The notes under the pieces are model-generated. The model searched no databases. It saw only the letters and a list, made by a program, of their open reading frames with translations, and was not told where the DNA came from. Both the position numbers and the translations under genes were made by a program. Positions 43,957 to 53,757 of a DNA stretch of 56,061 nucleotides are shown one piece after another; the stretch's first letter is position 1, and the number at the start of each line of letters is the position of its first letter. Where the stretch lies: NCBI RefSeq assembly GCF_014698755.1, contig NZ_JACJTO010000028.1:1-56061 (forward strand). The letters run 5' to 3'. This DNA comes from Aphanizomenon flos-aquae FACHB-1287. GTDB taxonomy: Bacteria > Cyanobacteriota > Cyanobacteriia > Cyanobacteriales > Nostocaceae.

Positions 43957-46245
43957 ATGCCCCTTGGTGGCTTTGGTGCGGGGTGTATAGGACGTTCTTC
44001 ACGGGGAGACTTTAACCTGTGGCACATTGACGGAGGAGAACATACTTTTAAAACCGTTCCCGCTTGTCAATTTAGTATCTTTGAATCTGGACAAGCTTAC
44101 GCATTATCTACCCAACCCCCAGAAGATCATACACTATCATCCTGGCAATGGTATCCACCTTCCTCTGTAGAAGAAGAGGAGTTGGGGGTCAGGTCAGGAA
44201 CATATCACGCACTTTATCCCCGCAGTTGGTTTGTTTACGAAAATGTCTTTAAAACTCAATTAACCTGTGAGCAATTTTCCCCAATTTGGGCAGATAATTA
44301 TCAAGAAACTAGTTATCCAGTAGCGGTTTTTTTGTGGAAAGCTCACAACCCCACAAATACACCAATTACTATCAGCATCATGTTAACTTGGGAAAATATG
44401 GTAGGTTGGTTTACTAATACTTTAAAATCTCCCCAAGTGCGAGTTAGAGATGATGGTAGTCCAGTTTATGAATATCAACCAGCTTGGGGAAAAAGTCAAA
44501 ACAATTATAATTGTTTAGCCGAAGATGATCAATATTTTGGTTGTGTTTTAGGTCAAGTTTCTAATAGTCAAACCGTTCAAGAAGGAGACGGAACTTGGTG
44601 TATTGCGACTACCAAAAATTCTCAAGTTGAAATATTTCATCATTCCCGATTTAACCCTGTCGGTAATGGTGCAGATATTTGGCAGAATTTCGCAGAAAAT
44701 GGTTCTTTACCTAATTATATAGATGAAACTCCCGCAGACGAAAATACCAGATTAGGCGCTGCAATTGCAGTCCGTTTGACTTTACAACCAGGGGAAACTT
44801 TAGAAGTTCCCTTTGTCCTGAGTTGGGATTTTCCGGTGACGGAATTTGCCGCAGGAGTGAACTATTTCCGCAGATATACTGACTTTTTTGGCTGTAATGG
44901 TGAGAATGCTTGGCAAATTGCGACTACCGCACTCAAATCATATCATAATTGGCGATCGCTCATTCAAAATTGGCAAAATCCTATTTTAGAAAGATCAGAT
45001 TTACCCAATTGGTTTAAAATGGCTTTATTCAACGAACTTTACGACTTAACCAGCGGAGGAACTCTCTGGAGCGCTGCCTCGGAAATTGATCCCATTGGTC
45101 AATTTGCTGTGTTAGAATGTTTAGATTACCGTTGGTATGAAAGTCTAGACGTGCGGTTATATGGTTCTTTTGGTTTATTGATGTTATTTCCTGAACTGGA
45201 AAAATCAGTAATTCGCGCTTTTGCCAGAGCAATTCCCCAAGGTGATGATACAACTAGAATTATCGGTTATTATCTGACAATTAAATCTGACAGTCCTCTC
45301 GCAGTTCGTAAAGTCCCAGGTGCGACACCTCACGATTTAGGCGCTCCCAACGAACACGTTTGGGAAAAAACCAATTATACTAGTTATCAAGACTGCAATC
45401 TCTGGAAAGATTTAGGTTGTGATTTTGTTTTACAGGTATATCGAGATTTTCTGTTTACCGGTGCCAATGATCTTGACTTTTTAGCAGATTGTTGGGATGC
45501 TATTGTTCAGACTCTCGATTATGTGAAAAAATTTGATTTAGATGGGGACAGCATACCCGAAAATTCCGGCGCACCTGACCAAACTTTTGATGATTGGCGC
45601 TTAAATGGTATCAGTGCATATTGTGGTGGTTTATGGTTAGCGGCTTTGGAGGCTGCTATTGCTATTTCTAAGATTTTAGCGAACCACAGAGGCACAGAGG
45701 TCACGGAGGTGGAGGTGCAAGGGTCAATTTATCAGGGTTGGTTAAATCAATCTAAACCAATTTATCAGGAAAAGTTGTGGAATGGTGAATATTATCGGTT
45801 AGATAGTGACAGTGGTTCTGATGTGGTTATGGCTGATCAATTGTGTGGGCAATTTTACGCTCGTTTATTGAGTTTACCAGATATTGTCCCCAGCGATCGC
45901 GCTTTGTCTGCCTTAACAAAAGTACATGATTCCTGTTTTCTCAAATTCCAAAATGGTAAATTTGGCGCTGCTAACGGTGTTCTTCCCAATGGTTTACCAG
46001 AAAATCCTCATTCTACCCACCCTTTGGAGGTTTGGACTGGAATTAATTTTGGTCTAGCAGCCTTCCTCATGCAAATGGACATGAAAAATGAAGCAATGCA
46101 ATTAACGGAGGCTGTGGTGAGGCAAATTTACAACAACGGTTTGCAATTTCGCACTCCAGAAGCAATCACAGCTAATGGTACTTTCCGTGCTAGTACCTAT
46201 CTCCGCGCTATGGCTATTTGGGGAATTTATTTGCTAATTCGTTAA
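43957..46245 (+). CDS. GH116 (GBA2-type) beta-glucosidase, 5' frameshift
   Basis: The frame of 762 residues encodes a family 116 glycoside hydrolase, a cytosolic or membrane-peripheral beta-glucosidase/glucosylceramidase-like enzyme. It starts PLGGFGAGCIGRSSRGDFNL, the GH116 N-domain, and has the catalytic (alpha/alpha)6 part with PHDLGAPNEHVWEKTNYTSY (nucleophile Glu in this area) and SGAPDQTFDDWRL (acid/base Asp). The real start is probably the ATG at 43841: TNHPQIPPAP, then in the main frame WKRPIGLGWDKPYTVRYPSN. The two join if one C is restored near 43871-43873. As written, an upstream frame stops at 43892. Residues about 575-587 (NHRGTEVTEVEVQ) are encoded by a dispersed repeat. Confidence 0.88.
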   Translation: MPLGGFGAGCIGRSSRGDFNLWHIDGGEHTFKTVPACQFSIFESGQAYALSTQPPEDHTLSSWQWYPPSSVEEEELGVRSGTYHALYPRSWFVYENVFKTQLTCEQFSPIWADNYQETSYPVAVFLWKAHNPTNTPITISIMLTWENMVGWFTNTLKSPQVRVRDDGSPVYEYQPAWGKSQNNYNCLAEDDQYFGCVLGQVSNSQTVQEGDGTWCIATTKNSQVEIFHHSRFNPVGNGADIWQNFAENGSLPNYIDETPADENTRLGAAIAVRLTLQPGETLEVPFVLSWDFPVTEFAAGVNYFRRYTDFFGCNGENAWQIATTALKSYHNWRSLIQNWQNPILERSDLPNWFKMALFNELYDLTSGGTLWSAASEIDPIGQFAVLECLDYRWYESLDVRLYGSFGLLMLFPELEKSVIRAFARAIPQGDDTTRIIGYYLTIKSDSPLAVRKVPGATPHDLGAPNEHVWEKTNYTSYQDCNLWKDLGCDFVLQVYRDFLFTGANDLDFLADCWDAIVQTLDYVKKFDLDGDSIPENSGAPDQTFDDWRLNGISAYCGGLWLAALEAAIAISKILANHRGTEVTEVEVQGSIYQGWLNQSKPIYQEKLWNGEYYRLDSDSGSDVVMADQLCGQFYARLLSLPDIVPSDRALSALTKVHDSCFLKFQNGKFGAANGVLPNGLPENPHSTHPLEVWTGINFGLAAFLMQMDMKNEAMQLTEAVVRQIYNNGLQFRTPEAITANGTFRASTYLRAMAIWGIYLLIR

Positions 46246-48613
46246 ATCCCACATTCGTTATCTCTCTGACTGGTCTAAGAAGTCCGGGAGATGATTGTTC
46301 ACAAAACCTAAAAAATACAGAATTTCTTAATTATCTGATTTTCATCCAACTTTTGGGAGATTTTATTTTCCTATTATTTCCGGAATTGAGTGAAAAAATC
46401 AGTAATGTTTAAGTGTTGAATAGTTTAAATCTGAACCTCAATGCTTTAGGATATATGTCTTTTTCCCTGATTTATCTCCAAGAATTCTAAATTTATGGAA
46501 GATAAATTTTTGGACTCAGTGTCATGGGGTTGACTTTCCCACCGAAGTTATGAAAAAATGAAGAGTCAGCAAATGGCAATAAATCACATTAGTAATTGCC
46601 TTTAGCAAGTGCTATGGAAATAACAGCACGCTTGAAAGTTAATTACTTAACATAAATTTTCCTCAGGGTCGAAAAAATCACTTGTTCTCCATTTCATTTC
46701 AGGTTGTGGGAAATAAAAAGCCGGAAATTACCAACCTAAAAATATTCCCCACTCCAGTTGGAAACAGATGAGAATTTACCAGTACACTTTAATCATCAAT
46801 GATACTAGTAGTTGCAGGATAGTTGAATAAAGCAAGGACAGCAGGAGCTTTATCAAGCTATTTTGTCAGGTTAGTTCAGATGCAAATGCCGTTAGTATCT
46901 AAGACTGCCAGTTAAGGTGATAAGTTCCCAATTGTTTTTAATAAAATTAAAACTTTGCAATAGTGAGCACCCTGAAAATTTCCCATCTTACTTAAAAACT
47001 CAAGTAGCTTGGGAGTTACAATATAACCTCCTGATTGCTTTGTGTCAAGGAGTTAATTGATAAATTTTTGAGTAAGTTGTCAAAAAAATCTGAGTTAGTA
47101 ATTAGTTCTTAAAGCTGAATAGTAGGGGTTAATATACTGAAATTTTGGAAGACTTATTTTTTTAAAATTACTTAGGAATACGGACTCAATCTTGATTCAT
47201 ACCCAAGTATTATCTTTAGCCAGAAGAATCTGCGAAAATTGATAATAAATAATGATAGTTATTTTTACCAAATTAGTTTAATGAATATATTGTAATGTTG
47301 CCTATAGTAATAAGTTGTATAGATATAATTAATAAACTGGCTATTATCATTAATACCAATACCGGCTAATAAATAAATAGCTATTAAGTCAACAAATAAG
47401 ATAATAGCCAAATGTCATTGGTGATACAGTTTTTGTGATCTACATCTATCTAAATGTGTTCTTTATCTAAAATCAAAGATATTGAGAATTTCAATTAATT
47501 GACAAGACTAGAGAATTAACAAAAAATATTTTGCTAGTTTTTGAATTATTTCTTAATTTAGACTTCTATCTATTTTTAAAGACAAAAAAACCTTGAAACA
47601 GCTTTACAGTAAGAGTCTTGGCCAACTAAAATATATAATAAATAGCTACTTTTTTAGTTAAACTTTAACGTATTACTAATATATTTGGTTTCTAAAACTA
47701 TTTATATGCTAGGAGCATATATAAAGTATGTTAGTGGTATTTTTGCTTTGTATGACAATGATAACATCTGCCATTGAGATTAAGGTGGGGGGTGACACCC
47801 CTCATTTTTTGCCAAGTGGTGACAAAAATCAAACTTGCACAGGACATAAGTAAATATCTAGATAAGTTCAGTAAATTTAACTTAAATCTTGCCACCTTGG
47901 CAGATGACATTAGCGACAAAAAATAGTATAAATAAAAATGTGGCTTTTGAAATTGAGAAATCAATCGTTTTTCTGATTCCATTCAGCATTTGTCAGCTTT
48001 TACAGCAAAAGCTACAAAAACAATGGTAAGAAGTTATATAGCAGTAACTAGGATAAAACTGAAAATTTCCACTTTTAAGTTTCAAGAGTACACAATGGCA
48101 TCTACGAAAAGCTACGTCTAACTCAGTTCTTCTTGGTAGAAATCAGAAAATTTGGTAAATTTTTACCTTTAATTCATTAGTAAATATAAACCCAAAGCCC
48201 AGACGCAATTAATACATATTATTTCTATGAGCTATGGATATTACTAATTGAAAACTGTAATACCGCGCAGGAAATTAGGATACAAGCGACAAAGCACAAC
48301 AGTACACAGGCTTGATTAAAAACAATCAGGTTTTCAATCACAGGTCAGGTTATGAAAAAAATCATCAGGTCAAATGCGTTTTTTAAGTCAGTTCAACGGG
48401 TGACTTTAGAGATACGGTTCTTTAAATTTCCTTCTGGTCAGGTATGGGTGTTCACAAGTACCGGACTTTTGCAACAAGTTGTTACTCTTTTCAACATCTG
48501 TCACCAATTGATTATTTATAGGTTCTGGTCATTCCCGCAACAGCAATTTGGCTGAAGACCATGGCATTTGCAGACACTGAACTAATTTACTCAATTCAAA
48601 AACAACTAAGATT
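46246..48613. other. 2.4-kb non-coding region upstream of hetP
   Basis: No convincing gene is found. Frames of 60-83 codons on either strand (47731-47982 minus, 48352-48555 plus) look like chance. The region is AT-rich and contains the HetR-like palindrome at 47789-47801. The rest shows no recognisable RNA gene. The distance from palindrome to hetP implies a long leader of hundreds of bases. Confidence 0.6.
47789..47801. promoter_or_regulatory. candidate HetR-binding palindrome upstream of hetP
   Basis: GGGGTGACACCCC is a perfect 13-bp palindrome followed by TCATT. From memory, the HetR site in front of hetP of Anabaena PCC 7120 has the core GGGGTCTAACCCCTCATT. Here the two half-sites and the TCATT flank are the same and only the central bases differ. 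It lies about 0.8 kb upstream of hetP, comparable with the far-upstream heterocyst start described for the 7120 gene. Confidence 0.65.
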
Positions 48614-48997
48614 ATGAATCAAGATATTGCTGGTAGTGGTAACAACTTAGAACCAAAAATCCATCCGGAACAGTTGGACCAAGTGGTTGAGGCGATTTTA
48701 GCAGGGAAGTATTCTTGGGCTTGTGTTTTAATGTTGCGGTTCGTAGGCTACAATCCAATGCATTATATCCCTTATCGTACTTATAACCGTATCCTGAAAG
48801 AGAATGCTCGCATAGGTCGCTCAAATACACAAAATAATGAACCGCTAAAACTTGCCAAACCAACCACAGAGAAAAGAGCCGAAGGCAATCTGGCCTCTAG
48901 TTGTTTAAACAAGATTAAAGATATGGCTTATCTAGAAGTGGGAAGTAAGCAAAAGGCAGAGTCCCACACTAATAGTAGGGAAAAAAAGTCGGCATAG
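48614..48997 (+). CDS. hetP: heterocyst commitment protein HetP
   Basis: The 127-residue protein has the HetP core [40 protein letters not shown] and YNRILKEN. HetP acts in commitment to heterocyst differentiation downstream of HetR. The C-terminal 55 residues are polar and low in order. The HetR-like palindrome about 0.8 kb upstream supports the idea that this is the HetR-regulated member, rather than the paralogue at 30842-31153. The ATG at 48614 is the only sensible start. The exporter cluster begins 1.35 kb downstream. Confidence 0.85.
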   Translation: MNQDIAGSGNNLEPKIHPEQLDQVVEAILAGKYSWACVLMLRFVGYNPMHYIPYRTYNRILKENARIGRSNTQNNEPLKLAKPTTEKRAEGNLASSCLNKIKDMAYLEVGSKQKAESHTNSREKKSA

Positions 48998-49290
48998 TTG
49001 CTGATTATCTTGTAATTGCTTGTTACTCAGACTGACTAATAGGAAATGTGAGTAACTGCAATTACTGACTTTGTTGTAAAAATCTGCCAGAATGGCAAAT
49101 ATACACTGGTAACATCCTATAAATTAGAAATAACAACCTAAACCAAGATTCAAGGCAGACTAATTGCATTTTTCCCAAGAAAATTGTTTGTGTTTGTAGA
49201 GGAAAGGTATGGGCTGATTGCTTGGGCATTCAGTTTCTCATTAATTAAATAAATTCGACATTAAGACTGATAAACCATGACCAAAAATCT

Positions 49291-49459
49291 GGGATACAAG
49301 CCCCGTCCTTCTAGGACGGCTTTATGTTATAATTTGGGTATAGTCGCCATAGGGCATTGGGAGACTTTAAACGGACATAGAGGGACGATAAGACCACTTG
49401 TGGCGTGTTCCAGTGAAGTGTCAAGAATCACCGCTCCTTTAGGACGGTGAGTATGTCAA
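49291..49459. mobile_element. 169-bp IS200/IS605-type MITE, copy 2
   Basis: Inverted copy of the element at 35621-35789, bounded by ACAAGCCCCGTCCTTCTAGG and GTGAGTATGTCAA. The two copies differ at only a few positions, for example CCTTTAGGACGG here where the first reads CCTGAAGGTGCGG in the other orientation. There is no coding potential. The twin palindromes at the ends are those of IS200/IS605 elements. Confidence 0.8.
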
Positions 49460-49477
49460 TAACGGTGGTTCTTTTTC

Positions 49478-49630
49478 CTAGGAAGTCTGAGTAGTTTTCA
49501 ATTGGGGTGGTGGCTTGTCCCAATTAAATTCAGGTGTATAAATAACTTCTGCTACTAAATTTTCTGTAGCTAAGGTTGGGCTAATTTTAGTTACAAAGGT
49601 AGATGAGGAAAAGGAAAAGTTATGGTGAAA
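49478..49630 (-). pseudogene. 3' remnant of an unidentified gene
   Basis: An open stretch of about 50 codons without a start reads TLATENLVAEVIYTPEFNW and then KPPPQLKTTQTS before a stop. It looks like a natural protein end rather than noise, but I do not recognise the family. It sits beside the MITE. The remaining 48998-50343 DNA shows nothing else. Confidence 0.25.
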
Positions 49631-50343
49631 TCATTCTCCTATTAGCAAATTTTTACTGTCATGTCAACTGGCAATTGATTTAACGGTAATTAGGGGTTGT
49701 TTAGAAGTTGTATGATTTTACAGCTTCTTTTTCATATCTAGGACTGGACAAGACCATGAGGACATAAATTGTTAGTATTAATGTACAAAATTTAAGTTTA
49801 TATAAATTTTATGTAAAATTTTTATGAAGTTTAGATGAAGATTTTATTTTTTATATAAATTTTATAAGAAGATATAGCAGAATTTAAAGATAGCAATTAA
49901 AGCCTTGTCACTTTTTTATCTAAACTGAATTACTGTAGCATTAGCCCTAACCCATAATATGTTATCGAACAGACAATTTCATATTTAAGAAATTCTGCTG
50001 ATGATAGTTTTTTGGTTTTAGGTTAGTGTAAGGGATATATTACATCAGAGCTTATTTACTTTGAGGCTACAATTTGTGGAACAAGTGTTTCGTAATTGTT
50101 GGGTCATTAAAACTGTATGAACTTAAATAGTTTAGAGTTAATTAATCTGATACCTCAGAGAAGTTTTTGGAGTTTATCTGTGGGTATTTTGCCAAATGGT
50201 GCTGTTTATTGGGGGACAAAACAGCTATGACTGTTGCATAGATATTGATAATCAAAGAAATACTCATCAAATGCCTTTACTTAACAGGTATAGGACTGAT
50301 ATGGATTTGCCCAAATTTGAATTGAAGGCAACTGGTAAGAATT

Positions 50344-50940
50344 ATGTCATCTTATTCTCATCAAGATCGGGTTGTTAATATTTACGATAGTTATGAAAGT
50401 AAGTTTTTAACACCTTTTCAGCGGAAAGTATTGCTAAAAAATTTACAAAATAATTCACAACCAGAATATCGGCGACGAATTGAGATTATGTTATTAGCAG
50501 ATATGGGAAAATCGCAAACTCATATTTGTGAAATGATTGGTTGTTCTCAGGAAATGGCAAGATATTGGATTGGTATTGCTGAGGCGGGTATGGCACACAA
50601 ATGGAATGAGCGGCCATTGGGTAGACCAAAGATTGTGAATCATCAATATATTGAAAGATTAAAGGAATTAGTTAATTGTAGTCCCCGAGAATATGGCTAT
50701 GCTTTTGGTGATTGGACGGCTCAATGGTTAAGTAAACATTTAGGAAAAGAGTTAGGAATTCAAATTAGTGATCGCCATGTTAATCGTTTACTTAAACAAA
50801 TGGGACTTTCTACTAAGCGCAAAATTTCCCCATTGATAACTACTGAAAATCAGGATTTGGCAATTAAAATTACTGATTTGCATTCTCCATCTGAACCTAG
50901 TTTACATTGGTCATTTAATCTCATACAGACTAATAAATAG
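50344..50940 (+). CDS. transposase-derived HTH regulator of the exporter cluster
   Basis: The 198-residue protein has two helix-turn-helix units: YRRRIEIMLLADMGKSQTHI with CEMIGCSQEMARYW (about 41-80), and a winged HTH with VNCSPREYGYAFGDWT to ISDRHVNRLLKQMGLS (about 100-156). This is the DNA-binding half of IS630/Tc1-type transposases, but there is no DDE catalytic domain after it, only a tail of about 40 residues. It therefore looks domesticated as a regulator. Its stop is 21 bp before the ABC exporter start, which points to one operon and possibly autoregulation. Confidence 0.8.
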   Translation: MSSYSHQDRVVNIYDSYESKFLTPFQRKVLLKNLQNNSQPEYRRRIEIMLLADMGKSQTHICEMIGCSQEMARYWIGIAEAGMAHKWNERPLGRPKIVNHQYIERLKELVNCSPREYGYAFGDWTAQWLSKHLGKELGIQISDRHVNRLLKQMGLSTKRKISPLITTENQDLAIKITDLHSPSEPSLHWSFNLIQTNK

Positions 50941-50961
50941 TAGTGTTTTGGAGGTTAGGAA

Positions 50962-53682
50962 ATGCTGTCAGCGTTTTCTCAAGAACAGTTAGTTACACAT
51001 ATTAAGCAGGTTCTGAGTGATGGGTTATCAGATCAAGCAGTTAAAGATTGTATCAAGGCATTAGAAATTATTGAACCACCAGTAGCCAAGCAATTTTGGC
51101 AAGCGATAACAGCAAAACCGGGAATTTATATTGTGCTGACGGGTAAGGTGAGATTATTGGATAGTGCCAATAATTTAATTAATACTCTCACCCCAGGGTC
51201 ATCATTTGGGGAGTTGACTTTATTTCCAGAACGAGAGTTTAGCAGTTATGTTGCTAGAGCTTCTGTGAATTTAAAGATTGCTTATCTTCCCGAACAGATT
51301 GTCAAGAAGATCATAGGTCAATTTCCTCATGTCTATGATCTTTTATTGCATAAAGCGGAACTAATTAATACTTCCAAGTCTTCTGAAATTCCGATTATTG
51401 AAACAGTAAAGACTGTAAAAAGTTCTAATTTTTTTCAACCAATAATTTCCAAATCGATACAATCTCAAAAAAGCCCTAAATACTTTCCTATTCCTACTGT
51501 AATTGCTGGCAATTGGTGGCGTAAATTTACTAAACGCTATCCATTTTTTGAACAACAAAGTGCTGCTGATTGTGGTGCTGCTTGTTTAGTTATGGTTGGT
51601 CGTTATTGGGGTAAAAACCTAAGTATTAATCGGCTGCGGGATCTAACTAATATTAGCCGTAGTGGTGCATCAATGAGAAGTTTGAGTGCAGCGGCAGAAA
51701 GCCTTGGTTTTGCTACTCGTCCAGTGAAAGCTAGTTTAGATAAATTCGCTCAACAGCCTTTACCAGCGATCGCTCATTGGCAGGGTAAACATTACATTGT
51801 TGTCTATGAAATTACAAAAAAACAGGTAATTATTGCCGATCCAGCTATTGGCCAACGTCAGCTAAATATTAAGGAATTTCTGGCAGGTTGGACTGGTTAC
51901 GCTTTATTATTACAGCCTACAGCTTCCCTCAAAAAAACGCAAGAAGCTAACACGCCATTTTGGCAGTTATTAGATTTAGTTAAACCCCACTTTCAAGTTC
52001 TACTCGAAGTATTTACTGCTTCAGTATTAATTCAGGTATTTGGATTAGTTACACCTTTATTTACTCAACTTTTATTAGATAGAGTAATTGTTCAAGGTAG
52101 TGTTTTAACCTTAAATACTGTAGGATTTGGATTGTTAATTTTTGGTTTGTTTCGTGTTGCCATTAATGGGTTAAGACAATATTTACTAGATCACACCGCT
52201 AACCGAATTAGTGTAGCTTTAATGGTGGGATTTATTAAACATACATTTAGTTTACCTCTCTCATTTTTTGAGTCTCGTTATGTGGGTGATATTGTCTCCC
52301 GTGTTCAAGAAAATCAAAAAATTCAACGGTTTTTGACTGGTGAAGCTTTGTCTATTGGTTTGGATTTATTAACGGTATTTGTTTATATAGGATTAATGTT
52401 TTGGTACAGTCCACCAATGGCATTAATGACATTGTCAATTGTGCCACCGTTTGTGTTATTAACATTCTTTGCCACACCATTTTTACGGCGAATTAGTCGA
52501 GAGGTATTTACTGCCGGAACACTGGAAAATAGTTATTTAATTCAAAGCTTGACTGGCATTTCTTCAATTCGTTCTATGGCTATTGAACAAGCAGTTCGTT
52601 GGCATTGGGAAGAATTGCTAAATAATTTAATCAAAAAGAATTTTGGTGGTCAAGTAATTAGTAATCAACTGCAATTAGTTAGCTCGACTATTCAATCTTT
52701 AGCAAGTACGGGATTATTATGGTTTGGGGCTTGGTTGGTGATTCAAAATCAACTTACTATTGGTCAATTAGTAGCTTTTAATATGTTGCTGGGCAATATT
52801 ATTCAGCCCTTTCAACGACTAATTATTTTGTGGAATCAATTGCAAGAGGTAATTGTCGCTACGGAACGAATTAATGATGTATTGGAGGCAGAACCAGAGG
52901 AAAATGTAGAACGTGAGACTCGGCAATTTTTACCGAGATTAATCGGGAAAATTAGTTTTAATAATGTTACCTTTCGCTACCATCCTGAAAGTGAGATTAA
53001 TATTTTAGAAAATCTCAGTTTTGAGATATTGCCCGAACAAACTGTAGCCGTTGTTGGGCGCAGTGGGTCGGGGAAAACAACACTTTCTAAATTGATTTTG
53101 GGTTTATATCTGGCGACAGATGGAAGAGTTTTAATTGACAATCAAGATGTGACTAGTATTTCCTTAAATTCATTGCGATCGCAAATAGGAGTTGTTGATC
53201 AAGATACATTTTTATTTGGCGGAACAATTCGAGAAAATATCACAATTGCCCATCCTGAAGCCTCTTTAGAAGAGATTATGGAAGCAGCCCAACTTGCAGG
53301 TGCAGATGAGTTTATTAAAAGAATGCCAATGGGTTATGAAACCCAAATTGGTGAAGGTGGTGGAATGTTATCAGGAGGACAACGTCAACGGTTAGCAATT
53401 GCCCGTGCACTATTAGGAAATCCCCGACTTTTAATATTAGATGAAGCTACAAGTCATCTTGATTCTGAATCAGAACGCATTATTCAGAATAACCTCAAAA
53501 AAATCCTCCAAGGTCGTACAAGTGTAATTATTGCTCACCGTCTTTCTACTGTTCGTAATGCGGATTTAATCTTAGTTTTAGATCGTGGTGTTCTAGTAGA
53601 AAGCGGTACACATGAAGAATTAATTACTAAAAAAGGACATTATTTCTATCTCAATCAACAACAATTAGCGCAAACAAATTAA
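50962..53682 (+). CDS. peptidase-containing ABC exporter with cNMP-like domain
   Basis: The 906-residue exporter combines four parts. A cyclic-nucleotide-binding-like domain is at about 35-135, with TPGSSFGELTLFPE. A C39 peptidase is at about 190-320, with Cys204 in SAADCGAACL, His277 in GKHYIVV and Asp293 in IADPAIG. A six-helix ABC membrane domain spans about 340-625. The ATPase has Walker A GRSGSGKT (699-706), LSGGQRQR and LLILDEATSHLD. Such exporters cut double-glycine leaders from peptides and export them. HetC of Anabaena, encoded beside hetP, has a similar plan, so this could be a HetC relative, though HetC is longer in memory. No leader peptide gene is seen nearby. Ribosome site GGAGG. 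Confidence 0.9.
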   Translation: MLSAFSQEQLVTHIKQVLSDGLSDQAVKDCIKALEIIEPPVAKQFWQAITAKPGIYIVLTGKVRLLDSANNLINTLTPGSSFGELTLFPEREFSSYVARASVNLKIAYLPEQIVKKIIGQFPHVYDLLLHKAELINTSKSSEIPIIETVKTVKSSNFFQPIISKSIQSQKSPKYFPIPTVIAGNWWRKFTKRYPFFEQQSAADCGAACLVMVGRYWGKNLSINRLRDLTNISRSGASMRSLSAAAESLGFATRPVKASLDKFAQQPLPAIAHWQGKHYIVVYEITKKQVIIADPAIGQRQLNIKEFLAGWTGYALLLQPTASLKKTQEANTPFWQLLDLVKPHFQVLLEVFTASVLIQVFGLVTPLFTQLLLDRVIVQGSVLTLNTVGFGLLIFGLFRVAINGLRQYLLDHTANRISVALMVGFIKHTFSLPLSFFESRYVGDIVSRVQENQKIQRFLTGEALSIGLDLLTVFVYIGLMFWYSPPMALMTLSIVPPFVLLTFFATPFLRRISREVFTAGTLENSYLIQSLTGISSIRSMAIEQAVRWHWEELLNNLIKKNFGGQVISNQLQLVSSTIQSLASTGLLWFGAWLVIQNQLTIGQLVAFNMLLGNIIQPFQRLIILWNQLQEVIVATERINDVLEAEPEENVERETRQFLPRLIGKISFNNVTFRYHPESEINILENLSFEILPEQTVAVVGRSGSGKTTLSKLILGLYLATDGRVLIDNQDVTSISLNSLRSQIGVVDQDTFLFGGTIRENITIAHPEASLEEIMEAAQLAGADEFIKRMPMGYETQIGEGGGMLSGGQRQRLAIARALLGNPRLLILDEATSHLDSESERIIQNNLKKILQGRTSVIIAHRLSTVRNADLILVLDRGVLVESGTHEELITKKGHYFYLNQQQLAQTN

Positions 53683-53757
53683 TTATCACTAGATCTCCAA
53701 TTTATTCAAGAAGTCGGGGATCTATAACTACAAAAATATAGAACTCTAAAACTACTT

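Noticed and set aside
46218-46412. 64-codon frame overlapping the end of GH116
   Set aside because: Starts inside GH116 in another frame and has no support.
47731-47982. 83-codon minus-strand frame across the HetR-like site
   Set aside because: It has no recognisable domain, and the palindrome gives a better explanation of the local sequence.
48352-48555. 67-codon frame just before hetP
   Set aside because: Within the long hetP leader, no homology seen; kept as possible leader ORF only in thought.
50196-50378. 60-codon frame before the HTH gene
   Set aside because: Overlaps the real start of the HTH gene in another frame without motif.
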